From NCBI RefSeq assembly GCF_009762795.1, contig NZ_CP046400.1:1713501-1777500 (forward strand): 64,000 bases of DNA. The letters are read 5' to 3'. The position numbers and the translations under genes are program-made. Source of the stretch: Pseudodesulfovibrio cashew. GTDB lineage: Bacteria; Desulfobacterota; Desulfovibrionia; Desulfovibrionales; Desulfovibrionaceae. The notes below the pieces were generated by a model that was given only the letters and a program-made list of their open reading frames with translations, was not told where the DNA came from and searched no databases. This document shows, in pieces, positions 1 to 9,086 of the stretch; the stretch's first letter is position 1, and every line of letters starts with the position of its first letter.

Positions 1-929
1 ACATCGTCACCGAGAAGTCCGTGCACAACGCCGTGACCATGGATATGGCTCTGGGCTGCTCCACCAACACCACGCTCCATCTGCCCGCCCTCTTTGCCGA
101 GGCCGGACTGGACCTGAATCTGGAGATGTTCAACGAAATCAGCAAAAAGACCCCCAACCTCTGCAAGCTGGCCCCTGCCGGGCCGCACTACATGGAGGAA
201 CTGGAGGAGGCCGGCGGCATCCCCGGCGTCATGAGCGAGCTGGCCAAGAAAGACCTGCTCAACCTCGACGTCATGACCGTCACCGGCAAGACCCTGGGCG
301 AGAATCTCGAGGCCCTGGACGCCAAGGTCACCAATAACGACATCGTCCGGTCCATCGACAATCCCTATTCCCAGGAAGGCGGCATCGCCATTCTGTACGG
401 CAACATCGCCCCCGAAGGCTGCTGCGTGAAGCAGTCCGCAGTGGCGCCCGAGATGATGCAAAACACCGGCATCGCCCGCGTCTTCAATTCCGAAGAGGAG
501 TGCGTCGAGGCCATCCTTGGCGGCAAGATCACCTCCGGCGACGTGGTGGTCGTGCTCTATGAAGGTCCCAAGGGCGGTCCGGGCATGCGCGAGATGCTTA
601 CCCCCACCTCCGCCATCTCCGGCATGGGCCTGGGCGAGTCCGTGGCCCTCATCACCGACGGCCGCTTCTCCGGCGGTACGCGCGGCGCGGCCATTGGTCA
701 TATCTCCCCCGAAGCTGCGGCAGGCGGCCCCTGTGGCCTGATCAAGGACGGCGACAAGATCGAGATCGACATCCCCGCCCGCACCATCAACCTGCTCGTT
801 GACGACGCCGAACTCGAGGAACGTAAAAAGAACCACACCCCGGTGGTCAAGGAAGTCAAGTCGTCCTTCCTGCGCCGCTACGCCAAGCTCGTCACCTCCG
901 CCTCCCGTGGCGCCGTGTACGAAAAATAG
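1..929 (+). CDS. ilvD: Dihydroxy-acid dehydratase, C-terminal part (5' end outside window)
   Basis: The reading frame is open from the first bases, so the gene begins upstream of the window; about 309 C-terminal residues are present, a little over half of the usual ~555. The enzyme removes water from 2,3-dihydroxy acids to give the 2-keto acids of valine, isoleucine and leucine synthesis, using a cytosolic Fe-S cluster. Visible family motifs are [10 protein letters not shown] near the start, and [10 protein letters not shown] followed by [12 protein letters not shown] in the last third, all characteristic of IlvD/Edd. The gene ends in a strong intrinsic terminator. IlvD is preferred over the related 6-phosphogluconate dehydratase Edd because the C-terminal segment reads as IlvD, but the missing N-terminus limits certainty. 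Confidence 0.93.
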   Translation, partial: IVTEKSVHNAVTMDMALGCSTNTTLHLPALFAEAGLDLNLEMFNEISKKTPNLCKLAPAGPHYMEELEEAGGIPGVMSELAKKDLLNLDVMTVTGKTLGENLEALDAKVTNNDIVRSIDNPYSQEGGIAILYGNIAPEGCCVKQSAVAPEMMQNTGIARVFNSEEECVEAILGGKITSGDVVVVLYEGPKGGPGMREMLTPTSAISGMGLGESVALITDGRFSGGTRGAAIGHISPEAAAGGPCGLIKDGDKIEIDIPARTINLLVDDAELEERKKNHTPVVKEVKSSFLRRYAKLVTSASRGAVYEK

Positions 930-949
930 GCGTTCATTTACCGCATGCA

Positions 950-995
950 AAGCGGGCAGCCCGGCATCAGCCGGACTGCCCGCTTTTCTTTTTTT
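950..995 (+). terminator. Intrinsic terminator of ilvD
   Basis: A 10-bp perfect stem (AAGCGGGCAG paired with CTGCCCGCTT) is followed by a T-rich run. It lies 21 nt after the ilvD stop codon. Confidence 0.85.
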
Positions 996-996
996 C

Positions 997-1125
997 GCCT
1001 CCGGCGGCCAGGGGGAAGGGGAGAGAGGGAAACCCTTTGCAAAGGGCTTTCCCTCTCTCCCCTTCCCCCTGGACCCCCATCCCCTCTCTCCCTTCCTAAA
1101 CTCTTTATAGCTCGCTGCGCTCGGA
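997..1125 (-). repeat. Palindromic intergenic element, copy 1 of 6
   Basis: The element has a fixed architecture seen six times in the window: a GCCTCCGGCGGCC edge, a long palindrome built of GGGGAAGGGGAGAGGG and its complement around an AACCCTTTGCAAAGGG-like centre, then a GGACCCCCATCCCC spacer and a tail of AAACTTTTT-like sequence plus a small GCG/CGC palindrome. Here the CCTCC edge faces the end of ilvD, just after its terminator. The other copies are at 19971, 21467, 32750, 33170 and 46472. There is no ORF of its own. Confidence 0.85.
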
Positions 1126-1234
1126 GGCAGAGCAGCGCAGGACGGCCCGTCATCTTTCATCGTGGTGGAGGCGGATGGGAATGGATTAAAGAAAAGTAAC
1201 GGTTTTGGCTGGTTGATGCGGTGGATGTGAGTCG

Positions 1235-1600
1235 CCTGGAGGGTATGAGTACAAGGCGCAAGTGGGTTGCGGGACTGAAGCGTACCTTAATACGCGAGGG
1301 TCCGTGCCTCAGGCAGCAGCGCAGCAATCATACATTTCCCTTTCCCCCTCAGGGTGGGCAGAAGGGTATGAGTGCAAGGCGCAAGTGGGTCGCGGGACCG
1401 AAGCGTATCTTAATACGCGAGGGTCCGTGCCTCAGGCAGCAGCGCAGCAATCATGCATTTCCCTTTCCCCCCTCAGGGTGGGCAGAAGAGTATGAGTACA
1501 AGGCGCAAGTGGGTCGCGGGACCGAAGCGTATCTAAATACGCGAGGGTCCGTGCCCCACGCAGCAACGCAGCAATCATGCCCTTCTGCCCACCCTGAGAA
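1235..1600 (-). repeat. Three tandem ~123-bp palindromic repeats
   Basis: Three units start near 1241, 1364 and 1488 (periods 123 and 124 bp) and are about 95% alike. Each holds the imperfect palindrome GAAGCGTATCTTAATACGCGAGGGTC followed by GCAGCAGCGCAGC. Read on the minus strand the unit runs GCTGCGTTGCTG, CCTCGCGTA, TACGCTTCGGTC, CTTGCGCCTTG, the same order as the repeats at 26246-26530 and, more distantly, those at 20911-21180. The rest of the 930-1796 interval holds element copy 1, two terminators and an AT-rich stretch (1640-1796) with no convincing gene. Confidence 0.85.
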
Positions 1601-1606
1601 CGAGAA

Positions 1607-1636
1607 AAGCCTCCTTGCGGAGGCTTATTGTTTTTC
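1607..1636. terminator. Terminator-like hairpin
   Basis: The stem AAGCCTCC-TTGC-GGAGGCTT is followed by ATTGTTTTT on the plus strand and by TTTTCTCG on the minus strand, so it could act in both directions. It could end minus-strand transcripts from the 1797-2850 operon. Confidence 0.6.
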
Positions 1637-1796
1637 TCGGTGCAAATAAAAGGAAGATGCTTTTTATATTGCACCCACCGTGCCAAACTCGTTTCCAACG
1701 ATCGAATTATTTTTTAAATAAATAATGCTGATTGGTTATACGCAAATGCTTCGAGCTGATATCCATGAAGGATCTCCCCCTCATGGTACAAAAATC

Positions 1797-2537
1797 TTAA
1801 CTTCCGACCGCATGGGCGCAGCAGGGGCCTATTTTTTGTACCTTTGGTATTGTTTGCCCTGATTCATCCATGGACAGGGTTTCCATGATGCCTCGGACGG
1901 TTTCGCCGGAGCGGCGGAGCGCTTCAACCACACGCGGGTCGAACTGGGTGCCGGAGTTGCGGATGATCTCCTCCAGGGCGGTAGCAAAGCTCATGGCGCG
2001 ACGGTAGGGGCGGTCCTGCATCATGGCTGACAGGGAGTCGGCCACGGCTATGATCCTCGCCCCTTGGGGAATGGTCGTGCCGCGGAGGCCGTGAGGGTAT
2101 CCTTTGCCGTCATAGCGCTCGTGGTGGTGCAGGACCATATCCACGATGCCCAGCCGGGCCAGGCCGGTCACGGGGCGGATGATCGCCGCGCCCGCCTCGG
2201 GGTGCTTGCGGATGGTCCGCCACTCTGTGGTGGTCAGTGGGCCCCGTTTCATGAGGACGGCGTCCGGTACGCCGATCTTGCCGATGTCGTGCAGATGCCC
2301 GGCCACGTGGATGATGTCCGCCTCTTTGGGCGTCAGCCCCATTGTCAGGGCCAGGATGTGGGCCACCTGGGCCACCTCGTCCGAGTGCCGCGACGTGTGT
2401 GGGTCCTTGGCATCGATGGCGTTGCCCAGGGACTCGGCGAACTGGTGGAGGATGGTGGTGACGGCCAGGGACGTGGTGCAAATGGAAGACCCCGGCAGCG
2501 GGGGCTTCGCTGCCGGGGCGGAACCTTGGACGGACAT
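1797..2537 (-). CDS. HD-GYP domain phosphodiesterase-like protein
   Basis: The 246-residue protein is mostly one HD-GYP domain. HD lies at residues 83-84 in HLHDIGKIG, and the second half carries HHE at about 138-140 and the GYP motif at 146-148 in RYDGKGYPHG. HD-GYP proteins hydrolyse cyclic di-GMP to pGpG or GMP at a binuclear metal centre. There is no signal peptide, membrane segment or receiver domain, so it is probably a soluble stand-alone enzyme. It starts 1 nt after the stop codon of the upstream TPR gene (2539-2850) and is surely co-transcribed with it; the TPR protein is a candidate partner. All key metal residues appear present. Confidence 0.88.
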   Translation of the reverse strand: MSVQGSAPAAKPPLPGSSICTTSLAVTTILHQFAESLGNAIDAKDPHTSRHSDEVAQVAHILALTMGLTPKEADIIHVAGHLHDIGKIGVPDAVLMKRGPLTTTEWRTIRKHPEAGAAIIRPVTGLARLGIVDMVLHHHERYDGKGYPHGLRGTTIPQGARIIAVADSLSAMMQDRPYRRAMSFATALEEIIRNSGTQFDPRVVEALRRSGETVRGIMETLSMDESGQTIPKVQKIGPCCAHAVGS

Positions 2538-2538
2538 A

Positions 2539-2850
2539 TCAGGCTTCCACCTGTTCGAGGCGGGTGAGGTTACGGGTGATGATCTTGTGCAGGACGTTGC
2601 CTTCCCCTGCGCCTTTTACCGCCGCCTTCTCCGCCAGGCGGAAGCAGGCCAGCGCCTCGGCGCGTCTGCCGTCGCCCTGAAAGACCAGTCCGATGTTGTT
2701 TCGAACCTTGGCCTCATGCAACGGCGAACCCATTTGCCGGGCGATCTTGCTGGCCTGGCTGAGCTGGAACATGGCGTCTTCCACCCGTCCCTCGTTGAAC
2801 GACTTCATTCCTTCCCGATTGAGCAGGCCCAATTGCTGCAGAGTGCTCAT
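2539..2850 (-). CDS. Small TPR-type protein
   Basis: This 103-residue soluble protein begins MSTLQQLG and has two TPR-like helical hairpins: a segment around FNEGRVEDAMFQLSQA and one around NNIGLVFQGDGRRAEALACF. The start at 2850 is chosen because AAGGAG lies 7 nt upstream; the same frame is open further upstream but without that signal. TPR proteins mediate protein contacts. The next gene, 1 nt downstream, encodes an HD-GYP protein, so a role in scaffolding or controlling that enzyme is a reasonable inference. No catalytic motif is visible. The 216 bp upstream of this gene is AT-richer and probably holds the promoter. Confidence 0.72.
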   Translation of the reverse strand: MSTLQQLGLLNREGMKSFNEGRVEDAMFQLSQASKIARQMGSPLHEAKVRNNIGLVFQGDGRRAEALACFRLAEKAAVKGAGEGNVLHKIITRNLTRLEQVEA

Positions 2851-3066
2851 TGCGAACTCCTTGGTGTGATGGTTGCCGGCGCGGCGTTTTTGCCGTCCGG
2901 TTGCTACATCGCCCAAAGAGCGGGCTGTCGTTCGTTTTCCTATCCTTCATTGGTCCTTCCCTCGTGGGCCGCTTCATGCGGCACGAGTTGAACAGTAGTG
3001 AAAGTGAAAATCAATTTCAAGTAGTTTTTCTAAAAAGGGTAGATTTATGTGGTTGGAGGAGGAAGG

Positions 3067-3830
3067 TGAGGCGTGATTGCGGGAGGAGAGCCAGCGTTGG
3101 GGCCTGCGGCCCCTTGCTTCCAGGTTCGCGCTTGCAGCGCGCGGAGAGCCGGGTTTGGGAGCTGCGCTCCCAAAAGCCCTCCATGCCCTCCCGGCGGGGT
3201 CCATTTCTTTTGCTGCGCCAAAAGAAATAGACGAAAGAAAAGGCGCTTGGAGGGTCATCACCGCCCCCGGTGCTCGCTGGCGAGAATCTCATCCAACCCG
3301 GTCGGCTCCGGACTTCGTTGAGTGGGACGCCCTGCCAACCTTCTCGTACGGAGGCCGTCCGACGCCGTGCGGGTCACGACAGAAGAGCCGCCTACCGGTT
3401 TGGTGAGCTTCTAGGCCCGTGAGCAAGGGGCTGACTGCGCTCCTCCGAAGGGAAAGTCGAAGCGCCGAATTGCTTCTTTTTGATTCGTAACGGGGTGCTA
3501 ACTCGATTTGCCGGGCGAAGAACAGTTGCTACGCACTGCAAGCTACCAATCATCCCGGCAGCGACCGGTCATCGAGCTCGGGGCTTAGAGACGCTTGGCA
3601 CGGCTGTAGTGCGGCCCGAAGCGCGCCTGCCCGCAGGCTTTCGCTTTTCGGGCAGCTGAAGCCGTGTTAGCGGCTCTTGGCTCCGAGCTCGCGCTGCAGC
3701 ACCACCAAAGGCGTCTTTTGCTTACTTTTGGACGCCTTGGCCCAAAAGTAAGTCGCCCCGAAAGGGGCGAAACCTTTCCCCCATCAATGCCGCCGACAGG
3801 CGGCTTCCTTATCTCTCCCAAACCAGCGCG
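3067..3830 (+). repeat. ~800-bp non-coding repeat, left copy (inverted relative to 6655-7450)
   Basis: This stretch aligns almost end to end with the reverse complement of 6655-7450, with roughly 80-85% identity outside a poorly conserved middle part (about 3480-3560). No protein is conserved: short indels shift all frames between the copies. Shared hairpins include TTTCTTTTG...CAAAAGAAA (about 3205-3229), CTTACTTTTGG...CCAAAAGTAAG (3721-3752), CGCCCC-GAAA-GGGGCG (3754-3769) and GCCGCC-GACA-GGCGGC (3789-3804). Within 2851-3946 I see no gene; the rest is promoter-like AT-rich sequence for the flanking genes. Confidence 0.85.
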
Positions 3831-3909
3831 AAGCGCAAAACACTTGTCTCCCCCACCATTTCAAAGTAACACTATATACGCTCTGGACAAATTCTAGACA
3901 TTAGTAATT

Positions 3910-3940
3910 CCTGCCGTTTCCAGTCGCCTGGAATGGCAGG
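3910..3940 (+). promoter_or_regulatory. Hairpin overlapping the cobD-cobQ translation start region
   Basis: CCTGCC and TTCCAG (3910-3923) pair with CTGGAA and GGCAGG (3928-3940) around a TCGC loop, giving 12 base pairs with a small internal bulge. The right arm runs into the purine-rich AGGGGA that would serve as the ribosome-binding site of the gene starting at 3947 or 3956, so folding could mask it. It has no match in the other copy of the flanking repeat. Confidence 0.5.
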
Positions 3941-3946
3941 GGATCG

Positions 3947-6637
3947 GTGATACATATGGTCAAGCAATCGCTCTTCGCGGGCATCCCGGACATACTGGAC
4001 GAACAGAAATTCGCCCATGGGGGCAACCTGCGCAAGATGGCCGAGCGGGCCGGGTGCTCGCCCGACGACATCCTCGATTTTTCCGCCAACGTGAACCCGC
4101 TGGGGCCGCCGCCGTGGCTCGGGCAGGTGGTGGGGCAGGCGCTCCGGGACGTGGACGCCTACCCGGACCCCGACTGCCACGAACTGCTCATGGCCGCCTC
4201 CGAGCGGTACAAGATCTGGCCCACCCAGGTGCTGGCGGGCAACGGCGCATCCGAGCTGCTCTTTGCCGCCGCCGGGATGGGAGGCTACGGCCAGGCCGTG
4301 ATCCCCTCGCCCACCTATGTGGACTACGCCCGGGCGTGCAAGGTCCACCGCCTCTCAGTACGCGAGATGCCGCTGACCGACGACCTTCAGGTGGACTTCC
4401 CCAGGCTTGGGGCGGTGCTGACCACCCCCTCACTGGTCTTTCTCTGCTCGCCCAACAATCCCACGGGCCAGACTTTTTCCGCCAACGACCTGCGAGAGGT
4501 GGCAACCATGTTCCCACAGTCGCGCTTCATCGTGGACGAGTCCTTTGCCGAGTTCCTGCCCGAGGACGCGGACCGGCTGATCAAGGACCGTCCGGCCAAC
4601 GTGATCACCGTGCTCTCCCTGACCAAATTTTACGCGATCCCCGGCCTGCGCCTGGGCCTCGCCTTTGCCGACCCGGACGTCATCCTGCGTCTCAAGCACC
4701 GTATGCCCGCCTGGTCGGTCAACCTGCTGGCCCAGAAGGTCGGCGTGCGCTGCCTGCGTGATGACCAATACGCCGCCCACACCCGCGAGCAGACCGCTCT
4801 GCTGCGCGAGAATCTCGCCTCCGGACTGCGGGAGGTGCCGGGCATCACCGTGCTGCCCGGACAGGCAAACTATCTGCTCTGCCGGGTGGACCGCGTGGGC
4901 CAGGATGCCGCACCGCTGGCCGAGCGGCTGCTCCTGGAGCACCGCATCGCCATCCGGCTGTGCGGCAACTACGAAGGGCTGGACAACAAGTGGTTCCGGG
5001 TGGCCGTGCGCAACGGCGCGGACAACGAGCGGCTGATCCGGGCCATGAAGGCGCTCTCCGGCACCGCACGCGGGCCGGTGATCAAGCGCGCCAAGCGCAC
5101 CCCGGCGCTCATGCTTCAGGGCACCAGCTCCAACGCGGGCAAGTCCGTGCTGACCGCCGCCTTCTGTCGCATCTTTCTTCAGGACGGGTACAACGTGGCC
5201 CCGTTCAAGGCCCAGAACATGTCGCTCAACTCCTTTGTTACGGACGAAGGGTGCGAGATGGGCCGCGCCCAAGTGACCCAGGCCATGGCCTGCCGCCTGC
5301 GCCCGGACGTGCGCATGAACCCGGTGCTGCTCAAGCCCGGTTCGGACACGGGTTCCCAGGTCATCGTCATGGGGCGACCCGTGGGTAACATGTCCGTGCG
5401 CGAGTACGTGCGCTACAAGCCGCGCGCCTGGGAGGCGGTCAAGACGGCCTACGACTCCCTGGCAAATGAACACGACATCATGGTCCTGGAGGGCGCGGGC
5501 TCACCCGCCGAGGTCAACCTCAAGCACCACGACATCGTGAACATGGCAATGGCCCGTTATGCCCGGGCTCGCGTGCTGCTGGCGGGGGACATAGACCGGG
5601 GCGGCGTGTTCGCGTCCATGGTCGGGACCATGAATCTGCTGGAGCCGCGCGAACGCGATCTGGTGGAAGGGTTCCTCATCAACCGCTTCCGGGGAGATCC
5701 CTCCCTGCTCGATCCGGCCTTCGGCCAGATGTTCGAGCACACCGGCAAGCCGGTCATGGGCACCATCCCCTATATCCACGCCCTGGGGCTGCCCGAGGAG
5801 GACTCGGTATCCTTCAAGGAAGGCTTCCGGCCAGAGAGCGACAAGTTCCCGGAGGACGAGTGCGTGGACATCGTGGTTCTCGACCTGCCGCGTATAGCCA
5901 ATTTTAACGACATCGACCCGCTCCACGCCGAGCCTGACGTGCGCGTGCGCATTGTCACCGACATTGAGGACATGGGCACGCCGGACGCGGTGATCATCCC
6001 CGGCTCCAAGTCCACGGTGCCGGACATGAAGACCCTGCGCGGTTCGGGCATGGCCGCCGTGGTCCGCGAATTGGCGGGCGAAGGGCACCGGACTCAGATA
6101 GTGGGCATCTGCGGCGGGTTCCAGATGCTCGGTGATATCATTGACGACCCCTACGGCCTGGAGTCCGAGACCACCCGCATGGAAGGGTTTGGCCTGCTCC
6201 CGGTCCAGACCACCCTGGCCCCGGAAAAGACCCTCACCCGCACCTGGGGAACCCACTCCCAGTCCGGCCACCGTGTGCACGGCTATGAAATTCACCACGG
6301 CCAGACCGTGCTGCTCGACGACAGCCCGCGCGTGGCCCTGCGCGACAATGCGGGCGAACCCCTCGGGTTCATCCGTGCCGACGGCCGCGTCTGGGGTACT
6401 TACCTGCACGGCCTGTTCGACGCCGACGAGTTTCGGCGCTGGTTCATCGACCAGTTGCGCATGAAAAAAGGGCTTTCGCCGTTGGACCGAGTGCAAGTTC
6501 GATTTGACCTGGAAGACGCTCTCGACCATCTCGCCGGAGTTGTCCGCGAGGCCGTGTGCATGGAGAAGGTGTACAAGGCCCTCGGGCTTGGGGGGTGTTG
6601 TACGCAGGCGAGTTTGTTTTTTAAGGTTGGCGGGTAA
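3947..6637 (+). CDS. cobQ: Fused threonine-phosphate decarboxylase-like / cobyric acid synthase
   Basis: The 896-residue protein joins two corrinoid enzymes. Residues ~10-375 are a class-I PLP aminotransferase fold of the CobD/HisC type; [14 protein letters not shown] contains the likely PLP lysine at 227. CobD makes (R)-1-amino-2-propanol phosphate from threonine phosphate. Residues ~385-880 are cobyric acid synthase: [11 protein letters not shown] is the nucleotide loop, KAQNMSLNS follows, and the glutamine amidotransferase part has Cys ~721 in [10 protein letters not shown] and His ~820 in GTYLHGLF. CobQ amidates adenosylcobyrinate diamide to adenosylcobyrate. GTG at 3947 and ATG at 3956 are both possible starts. 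The gene sits alone between inverted copies of an ~800 bp repeat. The function of the first half could also be HisC-like, but its fusion to CobQ favours CobD. Confidence 0.92.
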   Translation: MIHMVKQSLFAGIPDILDEQKFAHGGNLRKMAERAGCSPDDILDFSANVNPLGPPPWLGQVVGQALRDVDAYPDPDCHELLMAASERYKIWPTQVLAGNGASELLFAAAGMGGYGQAVIPSPTYVDYARACKVHRLSVREMPLTDDLQVDFPRLGAVLTTPSLVFLCSPNNPTGQTFSANDLREVATMFPQSRFIVDESFAEFLPEDADRLIKDRPANVITVLSLTKFYAIPGLRLGLAFADPDVILRLKHRMPAWSVNLLAQKVGVRCLRDDQYAAHTREQTALLRENLASGLREVPGITVLPGQANYLLCRVDRVGQDAAPLAERLLLEHRIAIRLCGNYEGLDNKWFRVAVRNGADNERLIRAMKALSGTARGPVIKRAKRTPALMLQGTSSNAGKSVLTAAFCRIFLQDGYNVAPFKAQNMSLNSFVTDEGCEMGRAQVTQAMACRLRPDVRMNPVLLKPGSDTGSQVIVMGRPVGNMSVREYVRYKPRAWEAVKTAYDSLANEHDIMVLEGAGSPAEVNLKHHDIVNMAMARYARARVLLAGDIDRGGVFASMVGTMNLLEPRERDLVEGFLINRFRGDPSLLDPAFGQMFEHTGKPVMGTIPYIHALGLPEEDSVSFKEGFRPESDKFPEDECVDIVVLDLPRIANFNDIDPLHAEPDVRVRIVTDIEDMGTPDAVIIPGSKSTVPDMKTLRGSGMAAVVRELAGEGHRTQIVGICGGFQMLGDIIDDPYGLESETTRMEGFGLLPVQTTLAPEKTLTRTWGTHSQSGHRVHGYEIHHGQTVLLDDSPRVALRDNAGEPLGFIRADGRVWGTYLHGLFDADEFRRWFIDQLRMKKGLSPLDRVQVRFDLEDALDHLAGVVREAVCMEKVYKALGLGGCCTQASLFFKVGG

Positions 6638-6654
6638 GTTGTTATTTTTGCAAG

Positions 6655-7450
6655 ACAAGAGAGAAGGAAACCGCCTTTCAGGCGGCGATGGTTGTTGGAA
6701 GGGTTTCGGCCCTTTCGGGCCGACTTACTTTTGGACCGGAGCGCCCAAAAGTAAGCAAAAGTCGCTCTTTTTTGTGCTGCAGCGCGATCTCGTGGCCAAG
6801 AGCCGCTAACACGGCTTCCGCTGCCCGGAAAGCGAAAGCCTGCGGGCAGGCGCGCTTCGGGCTGCACTTCAGCCGTGTGCAAGCGGCTCTAAGCCCCGAG
6901 CTCGATGACCGGTCGCTGCCGGGGTGACTGGTAACTTGCCGAACGAGGGAATTCTTTTTTGCCCGTCACATCGAACGAGCACCCAGCTATGCGATAAGGG
7001 CAACTTGTCATCGCCCATCAAGTCGAGCGGCTCCGCTGTGACGAACCAGAAGAACGCAATTCGGCGCTTCGAATTTTTCTTCGGAGGTCCGCAGTCAGCC
7101 CCTTGCCCGCGGGCCTAGAAGCTCACCAAACCGGGCGGCGGCTCTTGCCCCGGAACCCGCACAGAGTAGGACGGCCTCCGTACGATAAGGCTGGCAGAGC
7201 GTTCCATTCCACGTAGTCCGGAGCCGACCGGGTTGGATGAGATTCTCGCCAGCGAGCACCGGGGCGGGGATGATGCTCCAAGCGCCTTTTCTTTCGTCTA
7301 TTTCTTTTGGCGCAGCAAAAGAAATGGACCCCGCCGGGAGGGCATGGAGGGCTTTTGGGAGCGCAGCTCCCAAACCCGGCTCTCCGCGCGCTGCAAGCGC
7401 GATTCCCGGAGGCGAGAGGCCGCAGGCCCCAACGCTGGCTCTCGCGCCCG
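6655..7450 (-). repeat. ~800-bp non-coding repeat, right copy
   Basis: This is the inverted partner of 3067-3830, so the same end of both copies faces the cobD-cobQ gene. It starts only 17 nt after that gene's stop. Conserved hairpins are CGGCCC-GAAA-GGGCCG (minus strand, 6708-6723), the CTTACTTTTGG/CCAAAAGTAAG pair (6724-6755) and TTTCTTTTG/CAAAAGAAA (about 7309-7331). In the GAAA-capped hairpin the third base pair is G-C here and C-G in the left copy, a compensatory change. No coding region fits; 6638-7526 has nothing else but a terminator. Confidence 0.85.
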
Positions 7451-7464
7451 AGGCGCGCATCCCA

Positions 7465-7497
7465 CAAAAAAGGCCGCTCCACCAAGGGAGCGGCCTT
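7465..7497 (-). terminator. Intrinsic terminator of the yitT-SAM hydrolase-cobS operon
   Basis: On the minus strand AAGGCCGCTCC pairs with GGAGCGGCCTT and is followed by a T run. It lies 30 nt past the cobS stop codon. Confidence 0.85.
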
Positions 7498-7526
7498 CCT
7501 TACCTCTTCACCAAGTTATCAAAAAA

Positions 7527-8258
7527 TTACCCGATCAGGACAAACCCCACCCCGGCGGCCACCTCGCCGACCATGACGGCGCAGCCGAGAAAATCCCCGT
7601 TGACGCCGCCGACGCGTTCGGCGAGCTGATGGAGCCAGTAAAGCGCTCCGGTGGCCAGGAACATGGCCGCAACGGTCGCGCCGGGACCGGCCATGACCAG
7701 CCCGAGCAGGAAGGTGGCTCCGGCCGCGCCGATGGCCACGGGCAGGGTGGCGCCGTCTATGTAGAGCTTTCCGAGCCCGGGCCGTGCCAGATGACGGGTT
7801 ACGTAGCCGAAGCCCACGCATGCGCCCCTGCCGAGGACAAAGGCCCAGATGAGGGCGGTGTAGTCTCGGCGCATGAGCATCTCGTGAAAAAGGACCAGTT
7901 CGCCCGCGCAGACCATGACCAGGCCGAGGACGCCGAAGGCTCCGGCCCGAGAGTCCTTGACCACGGTCCAGAACCGCTCGGGGTCGGCGTGAGTGGTCAC
8001 GGCGTCGCAGACGTCGGCCAGGCCGTCGAAGTGGAGCCCGCGCGTCAGCAGGATGTTGAACAGCACGGCCAGCCAGGCCTGGGTCCAGGGTGACGAACCG
8101 AACAGGCCGAGGAAAAAGGGCAGGGCGATGACCGCGCCCAGGGTGAGGCCCACGGCGGGCATGTAGCGCATGCAGCGGTTCATCTCGGCCTCGGGGATGA
8201 TCCGGGCCGGGGCCAGGCGGGTGAGAAAACCGAGGGTGTTCAGATAGCGGCGAAGCAT
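7527..8258 (-). CDS. cobS: Adenosylcobinamide-GDP ribazoletransferase
   Basis: The 243-residue membrane protein joins adenosylcobinamide-GDP with alpha-ribazole to form the nucleotide loop of cobalamin. The family signatures are clear: FLTRLAPA at the N-terminus, the RGLHFDGLADVCDA motif near residues 70-85 with the acidic metal-binding residues, KDSRAGAFGV, and a series of hydrophobic segments. Length matches the family (~245-260). It is the last gene of a minus-strand operon; its start lies 3 nt after the stop of the SAM hydrolase gene and the next upstream gene is yitT-like. The partner activities CobD, CobQ (3947) and CobT (31676) are in the same window. Confidence 0.95.
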   Translation of the reverse strand: MLRRYLNTLGFLTRLAPARIIPEAEMNRCMRYMPAVGLTLGAVIALPFFLGLFGSSPWTQAWLAVLFNILLTRGLHFDGLADVCDAVTTHADPERFWTVVKDSRAGAFGVLGLVMVCAGELVLFHEMLMRRDYTALIWAFVLGRGACVGFGYVTRHLARPGLGKLYIDGATLPVAIGAAGATFLLGLVMAGPGATVAAMFLATGALYWLHQLAERVGGVNGDFLGCAVMVGEVAAGVGFVLIG

Positions 8259-8261
8259 GAA

Positions 8262-9086
8262 TCAGGCCTCCCAGGTGAGGGTGATCTCGTCGCCCATGGA
8301 CAGGCCCAGAGCCTTGGCCGCCGAGCGCTGGTTGACCGCGATCTCCAGGAATCCCTGGCTGCCTTCGAGCAGGCCGGGCGCGCCCTCGGGCATTTGCGCG
8401 TAAGTTGTCACGTAGGCCAGCGGGGTGTGGGACGGCGCGGTCAGAGCGAGCTGGTTCGGGGTGCCGAGGCAGCCTGCCTCCAGGTTGAGCACGCAGTTGC
8501 CGAAGCGGTCCACGTGCAGCACATGGCCTGTTGCCGTGCCGGGCGAGACGTCCGGCGTTGCCCAGTCCGGGGCCACAAGGCTGGCGGGATCGATCTCGCC
8601 GCCCAGACCGGTGCGGTCCCCCCCCAGCGTGAGCCAGGCGGCCAGGGGCGCGAACACGTCGCGGCCGTGAAAGGTGTGCGAGACCTTGTCCGGGGCGTCC
8701 ACGGCGCGGGAAAAATCATAGGCGCGCACAGACTGGGCCCAGGTGGTGGACAGGGCTAGGGAGAGCAATCCGTTGTCCGGGGCTATGAGTAGGCGCTCGT
8801 CCAGCTCCAGGCCCACGATGCGCCGGGCGGTGCCCACGCCCGGATCAACCACGGCCAGGATGACTGCGTCGCCAGGGAAGTGGACGTAGCTGGCGGCCAG
8901 GAAGAACCCGGCCTGGGCCACGTTGAATGGTTCCACCTCGTGGGAGATGTCCACCACGGTGCAGGCCGGAGCCTTTTTCGCCAGGACCGCCTTCATCTGG
9001 CCCACATACGGGTCGGCCATGCCGAAGTCCGTGAGCAGGCCGATGGTTCGGGGCGGCGGTGTCTCCTTTTTTTTCGGAAAGAGCAT
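8262..9086 (-). CDS. S-adenosyl-L-methionine hydrolase (DUF62 family)
   Basis: The 274-residue protein begins with a basic stretch and then TIGLLTDFGMADPYVG, followed by SHEVEPFNV and VVDPGVGTARR, the conserved blocks of the SAM hydroxide adenosyltransferase/SAM-dependent halogenase family; APDNGLLSLAL and FHGRDVFAP are further family motifs. Most members cleave SAM to adenosine and methionine; a few are chlorinases or fluorinases. The start codon abuts the stop of the yitT-like gene and cobS follows after 3 nt, so the three genes form one transcription unit. The link to cobS is intriguing but its meaning is unknown. Halogenase activity cannot be excluded from sequence alone but is much rarer. 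Confidence 0.88.
   Translation of the reverse strand: MLFPKKKETPPPRTIGLLTDFGMADPYVGQMKAVLAKKAPACTVVDISHEVEPFNVAQAGFFLAASYVHFPGDAVILAVVDPGVGTARRIVGLELDERLLIAPDNGLLSLALSTTWAQSVRAYDFSRAVDAPDKVSHTFHGRDVFAPLAAWLTLGGDRTGLGGEIDPASLVAPDWATPDVSPGTATGHVLHVDRFGNCVLNLEAGCLGTPNQLALTAPSHTPLAYVTTYAQMPEGAPGLLEGSQGFLEIAVNQRSAAKALGLSMGDEITLTWEA

Noticed and set aside
1235-1600. CRISPR array
   Set aside because: Units are ~123 bp and nearly identical throughout, without unique 30-40 bp spacers, and no cas genes lie nearby.
3067-3406. Small ORFs in the inverted repeats
   Set aside because: Frames are broken by indels between the two copies, so no protein is conserved.
5501-6658. Long minus-strand ORF opposite cobQ (385 codons)
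   Set aside because: Composition is that of a reverse-strand shadow in GC-rich DNA; the plus strand encodes clear CobQ motifs and there is no ribosome-binding site.
3067-7450. Composite transposon around cobD-cobQ
   Set aside because: Inverted copies are present but have no transposase, no obvious terminal target duplication, and are too diverged for a recent event; kept only as a structured non-coding repeat.
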